Assembly: GCA_017539105.1 (NCBI GenBank)
Contig: JAFYHQ010000029.1
Coordinates: forward strand, 1 to 64,000
Source: Erysipelotrichaceae bacterium
GTDB taxonomy: Bacteria > Bacillota_I > Bacilli_A > Erysipelotrichales > Erysipelotrichaceae
Direction: 5' to 3'
Length of the DNA stretch: 64,000 nucleotides
Made by a program: the position numbers and the translations under genes
Shown here: in pieces, positions 43,306-50,230 of the stretch
Layout of the letters: every line of letters begins with the position of its first letter
Numbering within the stretch: position 1 is the stretch's first letter
Notes under the pieces: generated by a model
What the model was told of the DNA's origin: nothing
The model's input: only the letters and a program-made list of their open reading frames with translations
Database searches by the model: none

Positions 43306-45417
43306 ATGAAGAAAAGCGTCCGGGACATGAATTATCTTGAGCGTCTCCATTATTCTTTGAGCGCCAAGATGTTTCATACGATAATGATGTTTTCAACGGT
43401 GCTTGCGCTGGTAGCGCTTGTTTTTGGTCTGGTTTTCTATTCGAACAGTCTCAAGTCCCAATACAGCGAAAAAGCAACCGTATTGGCTGACAATATCGTA
43501 TTGACGATCGATCCCGATCTGTTTGGAAGGATCGTGAAAGAAGCGGAAAGCATCTATGACGATCTGGATGAATCGGTTCGCAACGAACATGACAGTCCTG
43601 CCTACTACAAGGCTTTCGAACCGTTGAAAGATATCCGCTACAACAAGATCCATGATATCCTGAATGAATTCATGTTAAAGGACAAAGCGGAATCGATCGT
43701 GATCGGACAGATGGTAGATGACAGCCATTTCCTGTATCTGTTTGAAGTGAATCGGAACCGGGAAGCATATCCGCTGGGTCATGTCGAAGAAGTCAGTCAG
43801 GAAACGATTAGTGCATTTGAGAAACTGGGTTCCCTGATGCCGGTCATTTTCGATCGAAGCGATGGACAATACAGCTGTACAGGCGCAGGAACGATCCGAA
43901 GCGGCAACAGAGAGATCGCTACGATCGTGACCGCCTATTCTCTGAATGACGTCGCAAAACGGGTCAGGGCATATCTGCTGCAGTTCTTTATTCTGATGCT
44001 TCTGGTAACGGTCTTTATCGATTCTATCATCATCAGGAAGATGAAACGCACCGTCGTCACGCCTATACTGGAACTCAACGAAGCGGCCCGTGCCTATGTA
44101 CAGGATCAGGACGATGAAATGAATACCCTGCATTTCAGCAATCTGAAGATCGATACAGGCGACGAGATCGAAAGCCTGGCTCTGATCATGACAGACATGG
44201 AGAAACAGCTGCAGGAGAATATCCGGGATCTGACCAGGATCACTGCCGATCGCGAAAGGATCGCAACCGAACTGAATGTCGCTTCCCAGATCCAGGAAGG
44301 CATGCTGCCGAACGTGTTCCCGCCATTCCCGGAACGGAAAGAATTTGATATTTATGCTTCGATGTATTCGGCCAAGGAAGTCGGAGGAGACTTCTATGAT
44401 TTCTTCCTTATCGATGACGATCACCTGGCTCTGGTCATTGCGGACGTTTCAGGCAAAGGCATTCCTGCCGCATTGTTCATGATGGCATCCAAGATCATCA
44501 TCAGCAATCTTGCGACGATCGGCATTACCGATCCGGGAACGATTCTGGAAGAAGTCAACAAGCGTATCGTCAGAAACAATCCGATGGAGATGTTTGTCAC
44601 GGTATGGCTGGGTATCCTGGAGATTTCCACCGGCACCCTGAGAGCATCCAACGGCGGACACGAATATCCGTTTGTCCTTCTGAAAGACGACAGGTATGGC
44701 TTGTTCAAGGACAGACACGGCTTTGTTTTAGGCGGGATCGATAACAGCACGTATTCGACTTATGAACTGAAGCTGGAAAAAGGAAACCGTATCTTCGTAT
44801 ATACCGACGGCGTCACGGATGCCACAAACAAAGAAAAAGAACTCTTTGGCGATCAGCGTCTTCTGCAGGCTTTGAATGACAAGCCGGACGCTTCGGTCAG
44901 AGAACTGCTTGAACATATGAAACAGAAGATCGATGAATTCGTACAGGATGCACCGCAATTCGACGATATAACGATGCTGGCGTTACAATATAATGGAGGA
45001 TCAAAGATGGAAGAATTAACGATAGAAGCGACGATCGACAACATTCCTTTCGTAACGGAATTTGTGGATCAGAAACTGGAGGCGCTGGACTGTCCTATCA
45101 AAGCCCAGATGCAGATCGATGTCGCGATCGATGAGCTTTTCAGCAACATCGCCAAATTTGCCTATCATCCGGAAACGGGTCCGGCAACGGTAAGAGTGGA
45201 AGTCGAGGAAGATCCGATGGCGGTGATCATCACTTTTATCGATCACGGCATGCCTTATGATCCTTTGCTGAATGAAGATCCGGATGTAACGCTGAATATC
45301 GAAGACCGGATGGTAGGCGGATTGGGCGTATATCTGGTTAAGAAAACGATGGATGATGTGTCCTATGAATATAAAGACGGACAGAATATCCTGAAAATAA
45401 AGAAGAATCTTTCGTAG
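43306..45417 (+). CDS. Membrane SpoIIE-type phosphatase fused to an RsbW-like kinase
   Basis: 703 residues, AGGAGAG before the ATG. Domains in order: membrane segment (about 22-46), extracellular sensor (about 47-225), membrane segment (about 226-246), HAMP-like linker, PP2C/SpoIIE phosphatase (about 325-560; GGDFYDFF, ADVSGKGIPAAL, SNGGHEYP, TDGVTDA, DDITML), then from 568 a GHKL kinase domain like RsbW/SpoIIAB (DELFSNIAKFAY, DHGMPYDP, GGLGVYLVKKTMDD). The phosphatase would remove phosphate from STAS serines and the kinase would add it. Having both in one chain with a membrane sensor is unusual. An internal start for the kinase alone is at 45007. Confidence 0.85.
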   Translation: MKKSVRDMNYLERLHYSLSAKMFHTIMMFSTVLALVALVFGLVFYSNSLKSQYSEKATVLADNIVLTIDPDLFGRIVKEAESIYDDLDESVRNEHDSPAYYKAFEPLKDIRYNKIHDILNEFMLKDKAESIVIGQMVDDSHFLYLFEVNRNREAYPLGHVEEVSQETISAFEKLGSLMPVIFDRSDGQYSCTGAGTIRSGNREIATIVTAYSLNDVAKRVRAYLLQFFILMLLVTVFIDSIIIRKMKRTVVTPILELNEAARAYVQDQDDEMNTLHFSNLKIDTGDEIESLALIMTDMEKQLQENIRDLTRITADRERIATELNVASQIQEGMLPNVFPPFPERKEFDIYASMYSAKEVGGDFYDFFLIDDDHLALVIADVSGKGIPAALFMMASKIIISNLATIGITDPGTILEEVNKRIVRNNPMEMFVTVWLGILEISTGTLRASNGGHEYPFVLLKDDRYGLFKDRHGFVLGGIDNSTYSTYELKLEKGNRIFVYTDGVTDATNKEKELFGDQRLLQALNDKPDASVRELLEHMKQKIDEFVQDAPQFDDITMLALQYNGGSKMEELTIEATIDNIPFVTEFVDQKLEALDCPIKAQMQIDVAIDELFSNIAKFAYHPETGPATVRVEVEEDPMAVIITFIDHGMPYDPLLNEDPDVTLNIEDRMVGGLGVYLVKKTMDDVSYEYKDGQNILKIKKNLS
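44995..45009 (+). promoter_or_regulatory. Internal Shine-Dalgarno and ATG for a free kinase domain
   Basis: GGAGGA (44995-45000) lies six bases before an in-frame ATG (45007) exactly at the junction between the phosphatase and kinase domains. Initiation here would give a 136-residue RsbW-like protein beside the fusion. It may also mark a recent gene fusion. Confidence 0.55.
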
Positions 45418-45431
45418 ATGGAGGTGAAACG

Positions 45432-46613
45432 ATGGAACTGATCGATGTCAAGAAACACGAAAATGAATTCGTAGTCTGTCTGAAAGGACATATCGATTCA
45501 AATAATGCGTCAGAAGTAGAAAAAGAAATCACCGAAGCGCGTGCGGAACAAAACGGATTGCCTTTGGTGATCGACTGCTCCGATCTGGAGTATATTTCCA
45601 GTGCGGGATTAAGAATTATCCTGAGACTGAAAAAAGAATGCCCTGATCTCAGTGTCATCAATGTGAACAGCGAAGTTTATGAGATCTTTGATATCACCGG
45701 ATTCACCCAGATGATGTCCATCAGCAAGGCGTATCGCAAGGTTTCCATCGAAGGCTGCGAAGTCATCGGACAGGGAGCCAACGGCAAGGTCTACCGTATC
45801 GATCCGGATACGATCGTCAAAGTCTACTATGATTCTGATTCTCTTCCTGACATCCAACGCGAGCGTGAACTTGCAAGGACCGCGCTGATACTGGGAATTC
45901 CTACGGCGATCCCTTATGATGTCGTGAAAGTAGGAGACAGCTACGGTTCCGTCTATGAACTGCTGAACGCAAAATCTTTCGCTCAGCTGATTATCGAAGA
46001 TCCTTCGCGTCTGGATGAAGTGATCGGAATGTCGGTCGATCTTTTGAAAAAGATCCATGCTACAGAAGTCAATGAAGGCGTCATGCCGGATATGAAGGAA
46101 GTCATATTGAACTGGGCAGATTTCCTGAAAGATCATCTTCCTGAGGAACAGTCTGCGAAACTGCGCAAACTGATCGAAGAGGTTCCTTCCGATCTGCATA
46201 TGCTTCATGGCGACTATCATATCAAAAACGTCATGCTTCAGGATGATGAAGTGCTGCTGATCGATATGGACACGTTATGTACGGGCCATCCGATCTTTGA
46301 ATTCGCTTCGATCTTCAATGCCTACCAGGGTTATTGCGAACTGGATCATCAGAACATGATGGATTTCCTGGGAGTTTCATATGAAATCGGTACCGAGATC
46401 TGGAACAAGACACTGAAACTCTATTTCGATGGCAGGAGCGAAGAAGAGATCCTAGCGATCGCCGATAAGGCAAAACTGATCGGTTATTCCCGTATCTTGA
46501 GAAGAACCATCAGACGGAACGGTTACGATACAGAATCAGGCAGAGCGCTGATCGGACACTGCAAGAACCGTATCGGAGAACTGCTGGAAAGCGTCGACAC
46601 GCTGCTGTATTGA
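45432..46613 (+). CDS. STAS domain fused to an APH-like phosphotransferase
   Basis: 393 residues, GGAGGTG before the ATG. Residues 1-100 are a STAS domain with the site ISSAGLR (Ser57). Residues about 105-393 have an aminoglycoside-phosphotransferase/choline-kinase-like fold: nucleotide loop IGQGANGKVYRI, Lys in IVKVYY, catalytic loop HGDYHIKN and metal Asp in LLIDMDT. The kinase substrate may be a small molecule or a protein. It is the third STAS protein of the cassette. Control of the kinase by STAS phosphorylation is inferred. Confidence 0.85.
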   Translation: MELIDVKKHENEFVVCLKGHIDSNNASEVEKEITEARAEQNGLPLVIDCSDLEYISSAGLRIILRLKKECPDLSVINVNSEVYEIFDITGFTQMMSISKAYRKVSIEGCEVIGQGANGKVYRIDPDTIVKVYYDSDSLPDIQRERELARTALILGIPTAIPYDVVKVGDSYGSVYELLNAKSFAQLIIEDPSRLDEVIGMSVDLLKKIHATEVNEGVMPDMKEVILNWADFLKDHLPEEQSAKLRKLIEEVPSDLHMLHGDYHIKNVMLQDDEVLLIDMDTLCTGHPIFEFASIFNAYQGYCELDHQNMMDFLGVSYEIGTEIWNKTLKLYFDGRSEEEILAIADKAKLIGYSRILRRTIRRNGYDTESGRALIGHCKNRIGELLESVDTLLY

Positions 46614-46614
46614 G

Positions 46615-46950
46615 ATGCACAGTTCCAGACAAACGACAATATATATCGGGCTGAACGATTCCGTTTCCAAGCAGCAGAAATTCGACACGGAAAAGTATAT
46701 ATCGTTACTAAAGAGCGTCTGCCAGTCCTATCATGTGGCATTCTCGATGAATGCGACAACGGGAGGATATTTCCATGATGACGGAATCTATGTCGAAGAG
46801 AATACGCTGGTCCTGATGATGCTGGATGTACCGGATGAGATCGTTCAGGAAATCGCCAAAGACCTGTGCACGTTCTTTCATCAGGAAAGCGTCATGGTTA
46901 CCTATTCCGATGCGCAGGTACATTTCATCAAAGAAACGATCGAACTTTGA
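46615..46950 (+). CDS. Small protein of unknown function at the end of the STAS cassette
   Basis: 111 residues; the ATG lies two bases after the STAS-APH stop, without a ribosome site, so re-initiation is likely. It has no membrane segment. Features are an opening TTIYIGLNDS strand, GGYFHDDGIYVEENTLVLMMLDV and a closing VHFIKETIEL. It could be a compact alpha/beta domain. I do not recognise a family. The tight linkage suggests that it works with the STAS-APH protein. Confidence 0.5.
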   Translation: MHSSRQTTIYIGLNDSVSKQQKFDTEKYISLLKSVCQSYHVAFSMNATTGGYFHDDGIYVEENTLVLMMLDVPDEIVQEIAKDLCTFFHQESVMVTYSDAQVHFIKETIEL

Positions 46951-46966
46951 TGACAGAATGAACAAC

Positions 46967-46995
46967 AAAAAACTCAGCAAATGCTGAGTTTTTGT
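46967..46995. terminator. Bidirectional terminator between convergent genes
   Basis: AAAAAACTCAGC, loop AAAT, GCTGAGTTTTTG. It ends the STAS cassette on the plus strand and the nucleotidase gene on the minus strand. Confidence 0.85.
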
Positions 46996-47011
46996 TTCTG
47001 TGAACCGTTGC

Positions 47012-48643
47012 TTATTTCACGGTGATCCTGTCCTGTACTTCGCGGTAGGCTTCAAAAGAATCCTGATTCTTGAAGAAACGGATCAGCAGATCGACATCGG
47101 TCTCGCCATTGGCGATGATCCGCTCGCAGTCATGGAAGATCGTATTGCCATCGCCGTTTTTAAATAAGACATAATCGGTACTGCCAACCGTATAAAACAT
47201 TTCCGGATCGATCGGGACATATTCTCCGTCTTGCAGCACCAGAACATCTTTGACCCTGCGTTCGCCTTCGATCCCGATAAACATGCCATCATCATCCAGA
47301 AGAACGCCGGAAGGGATGGAAGTATCGATCGTGTATTTCAGGCCCGATACCTGCATGAATGCGCCGTTTTCTCCGACCGCATTTTCTTCAAAGACATAGA
47401 GGGCATCGGCAGAACGGGAAGCGAACTCCAATGCATCCAGGATCTGCTGTCCTGTCGCATAGCAGGAAGCCGTCGTATTGCCAAATGGCATGACATCCAG
47501 AAGATTGCCATAAGTGACATCGCCTGCCTCAACGGTTTTCCGTATTCCTCCGCCATTGACGATAGCGATATCGGTAAATAATTCAAATCGCAATGCATCT
47601 GCACAGAAATCACCCAGATTGGTTTCTCTGGAACGGACCTGACGGATTCCGTTTTCATCGCTGATCACCAGCGGGAATTCCAGTTCGCCGATCTTTTCAT
47701 TCAGCGTCACATTCAGTTCATCATAGATCGCCATGATCGAATTCGCGATTTCTTCATCCTCTTTGTCATATTCCGATATCAGCATCGCAGATATCGTTCC
47801 ATCCGTCGCAATGATCAGTTCTCCCAGATTCTCCAGCTTGGTTCCGCTCGCAGTCAGGATGACATCTTCGCCTGCCGCATTGGGATAAGGATCGCCATAT
47901 ACGACAGAATGCGAATGGCCATCGATCACGACATCGATGCCCGTGGTATTGCTGATGAGAGTAATGGCGTCATATGGCGCATATTGCGTTTCCGAACCGA
48001 GATGCGACAGTACCACGACATAGTCGGCTCCTTTGCTTCTGACTTCATCAACGGTCTTCTGGACCTGTTCGCTCAGATCCTTTCCGTTGTTTCCGCTATA
48101 GAAATCATAGACGAAGACATTATCTTCCATAAAATATACCGGAGTCGAAGACGTCAGGGTTTCCGGTGTCAGGACGCCCAGGAAGGCGACTTTGGTTCCT
48201 TGGAAGTCTTTGATGACATATGCCGGGACATTTTCAAACACGCTTGTCTTGCTTCCTGAATAAACGGCATTGCTGGCGATAAAACCGAATTCTGCCATGT
48301 CCATCAGTTCCGAGAGCCTGTCCATATCATAGTCGAACTCGTGATTGCCGAAAGTGACGAGATCATAATCCATCTGGTTCATCAGATCGACAATGTAGGA
48401 ACCTCTGCTCATGCTTCCGATCATGCCGCCCTGCAGGTAATCGCCGGTATCGACCAGCAGCACGTTGCTGTGTTCGGCTTTGGTTTCATCGACGATCGCT
48501 TTGACGGCGGGATAGCCGAGATTGCTATCGATGCCGCAATGGACATCGCCGGTATAGAAGATGTAGATGTCTTCTTTCGGCTTCTGACAGCCGCTTAACG
48601 TTAAAATAAGGATAATAATGATCAATGATAAGATTTTCTTCAT
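47012..48643 (-). CDS. 5'-nucleotidase/UshA-like lipoprotein
   Basis: 543 residues. I chose the ATG at 48643: an AGGAG site lies eight bases upstream, whereas an ATG two codons earlier is too near it. The signal ends LSGC, so it is a lipoprotein outside the membrane. The metallophosphatase domain has the metal motifs GDVHC, DTGDYLQGG, FGNHEFDYD, LSHLGSE and GHSHS. The C-terminal 5'-nucleotidase domain has NLGDFCADA, NGGGIRK and MPFGNT. It should hydrolyse nucleotides or 2',3'-cyclic nucleotides outside the cell, for phosphate or nucleoside salvage. Confidence 0.88.
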   Translation of the reverse strand: MKKILSLIIIILILTLSGCQKPKEDIYIFYTGDVHCGIDSNLGYPAVKAIVDETKAEHSNVLLVDTGDYLQGGMIGSMSRGSYIVDLMNQMDYDLVTFGNHEFDYDMDRLSELMDMAEFGFIASNAVYSGSKTSVFENVPAYVIKDFQGTKVAFLGVLTPETLTSSTPVYFMEDNVFVYDFYSGNNGKDLSEQVQKTVDEVRSKGADYVVVLSHLGSETQYAPYDAITLISNTTGIDVVIDGHSHSVVYGDPYPNAAGEDVILTASGTKLENLGELIIATDGTISAMLISEYDKEDEEIANSIMAIYDELNVTLNEKIGELEFPLVISDENGIRQVRSRETNLGDFCADALRFELFTDIAIVNGGGIRKTVEAGDVTYGNLLDVMPFGNTTASCYATGQQILDALEFASRSADALYVFEENAVGENGAFMQVSGLKYTIDTSIPSGVLLDDDGMFIGIEGERRVKDVLVLQDGEYVPIDPEMFYTVGSTDYVLFKNGDGNTIFHDCERIIANGETDVDLLIRFFKNQDSFEAYREVQDRITVK

Positions 48644-48664
48644 ACGCATCTCTCCTACTTCATC

Positions 48665-48673
48665 ATTTTAGCA
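48665..48673 (-). promoter_or_regulatory. Extended -10 promoter of the nucleotidase gene
   Basis: On the minus strand TGC precedes TAAAAT, a TGn-extended -10. The leader would be about 15 bases and still contains AGGAG. Confidence 0.45.
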
Positions 48674-49032
48674 GACTTTGTGTTCGTATGACATATATGC
48701 ATATATTCCGCGTAAAGATATGAAACAAGGCATTTCTGCGTCGTTTCATGAGTTGATGAGTAAATATCCATGTCGGAATAATCTTCTTTAAAACGCCTGA
48801 AAACAAGCCAGAGAGAAAGAACGATTGACTGTAAAATAGACATCTGAACATTTCACAAAAAGTCACCATCCATTGAAAATTTTTTCAAAAAATAACCCTA
48901 AAAACAAGTGTTTTCTCATGCTTCCTAAACACAAAAATCGTGAAAAATCAAGAGCTCTTTGAACGGTTTTTTACGGTTTTATTTCCGGGAAATTATTTGT
49001 GTCAAAAAAGATTTGCTTTGTGTATTATTTTA

Positions 49033-49046
49033 GTTGAAAGTTCAAC
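49033..49046 (+). promoter_or_regulatory. Palindromic operator overlapping the -35 box
   Basis: GTTGAA-AG-TTCAAC, a perfect 6-bp inverted repeat with a 2-bp centre. It contains the whole -35 (TTGAAA). Size and TTGAA/TTCAA half-sites are typical of MarR-family operators, and the gene that follows encodes a MarR domain. Confidence 0.55.
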
Positions 49047-49061
49047 CAATTGTTTTATAAT
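49034..49061 (+). promoter_or_regulatory. Promoter of the MarR-NrdG/nrdD operon
   Basis: TTGAAA (49034-49039), 16 bases, TATAAT (49056-49061). The start site should be near 49068, leaving about 12 bases with AAGG before the ATG at 49080. Confidence 0.65.
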
Positions 49062-49079
49062 ATGCTTACAAGGTACATT

Positions 49080-50225
49080 ATGAGTGAGAAAAATTATCTG
49101 AGTTTATCTTCCTCTATTTTGTATCGCTGCAATCAGAAACACTTCGATAAGCTGCTTTCGCGCTACGAGATCGGTTACACGCAATTGATATTACTGACCC
49201 AGATCTATGAAAAAGAGGGGATCTCGATGAACGGGCTGGCTTTGAATGGCGTCTTTGATAAGGGAACGATTACGAAATCTATTCAGAGGCTGGAACAGCT
49301 CTCCTATGTACGGATAGAGAGTAGTGAGGTCGATAAACGTTCAAAACTATTATTTACCACAGAGAAGGCACAGGAAATCATGCCTGATTTGTACAGAATG
49401 CGTTCCGAATGGAATTCCTATCTGTCATCGGGTCTGGATCAGAGCGAGATCGATGTCTACTATCGGGTCCAGAACCGGCTGATCGAGAAAGCCAGAGAAT
49501 ATACGGCAGAATTCGATGATGACATGGTTCCGTTCTATGGCTTGCAGAAACTGACCTTGCTGGACTTCCCCGGTAAAATGGCTTGTACGGTCTTTACCGG
49601 AGGATGCAATTTTCGTTGCCCGTACTGCCATAACCGCAGTCTCGTTTTTTTGAACGAAAACGATGGCGAGATCATGACAGAGGATATCCTGGATTATCTG
49701 GAAACGCGTAAGAAGATATTGGATGGCGTCTGCATCAGCGGGGGCGAACCGCTTCTGCACAAGGGGATAAAGGACTTTATCAGGAAAGTCCGAAGTCTGG
49801 GCCTGCTGGTGAAGGTCGATACCAACGGCTCAAACTATGACGCGTTGAAGGAACTGATCGATGAGGGACTGGTCGATTATGTTGCCATGGATATCAAACA
49901 GTATCCCGCAAAGTATCACAGAACCATTGGCGTAGAGAATATCGATCTGAAAGAGATCGAGAAGACCAAAGATCTGCTGCTGATGGGAAAGGTAGATTAT
50001 GAATTCCGCACGACGGTCGTGAAGGAGTTCCATGAAGTCGAAGATTTTGTGAAGATCGGCAAATGGATCCAGGGAGCCAGACGCTATTATCTGCAGAATT
50101 TCGAGGATCATGGAACCTGTATCCAGAATGGACTGAGTGAGGTCGGTCCAAAGGTTCTGGAAGAAATGAAGGAAACCGTACGGCCCTATGTGCAGGAAGT
50201 GGAGATTAGGGGAATAAAGGAGTAA
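49080..50225 (+). CDS. nrdG: MarR regulator fused to anaerobic RNR-activating radical-SAM protein (NrdG2 type)
   Basis: 381 residues. I chose ATG 49080: it has AAGG six bases upstream and lies after the predicted transcription start, unlike the ATG at 49062. Residues 1-140 form a MarR-type winged helix (GISMNGLALNGVFDKGTITKS; wing VDKRSKLLFTT). Residues about 150-381 are a radical-SAM activase of the NrdG2 kind: GLQKLTLLDFPGKMACTVF, then the cluster motif Cys176-x3-Cys180-x2-Cys183, and ISGGEPL. It should install the glycyl radical on NrdD using S-adenosylmethionine. The fused MarR domain suggests autoregulation, possibly through the oxidisable Fe-S cluster. Five bases separate it from nrdD. 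Confidence 0.88.
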   Translation: MSEKNYLSLSSSILYRCNQKHFDKLLSRYEIGYTQLILLTQIYEKEGISMNGLALNGVFDKGTITKSIQRLEQLSYVRIESSEVDKRSKLLFTTEKAQEIMPDLYRMRSEWNSYLSSGLDQSEIDVYYRVQNRLIEKAREYTAEFDDDMVPFYGLQKLTLLDFPGKMACTVFTGGCNFRCPYCHNRSLVFLNENDGEIMTEDILDYLETRKKILDGVCISGGEPLLHKGIKDFIRKVRSLGLLVKVDTNGSNYDALKELIDEGLVDYVAMDIKQYPAKYHRTIGVENIDLKEIEKTKDLLLMGKVDYEFRTTVVKEFHEVEDFVKIGKWIQGARRYYLQNFEDHGTCIQNGLSEVGPKVLEEMKETVRPYVQEVEIRGIKE

Positions 50226-50230
50226 GTACT

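Larger units (their letters stand above)
48644..49079. other. Intergenic region before the ribonucleotide-reductase operon
   Basis: About 435 bases. The left end holds the nucleotidase promoter and the right end the palindromic promoter of the MarR-NrdG gene. The middle is AT-rich with no gene I can support. No NrdR-box pair was found by eye. Confidence 0.55.

Noticed and set aside
48689-48710. ATATATGCATATAT palindrome upstream of the nucleotidase
   Set aside because: It is a simple AT-rich palindrome with no gene context; a chance event is likely.
48674-49033. NrdR boxes upstream of the ribonucleotide-reductase operon
   Set aside because: No pair of 16-bp sequences with the expected spacing was seen; the palindrome at the -35 is a better candidate for control.
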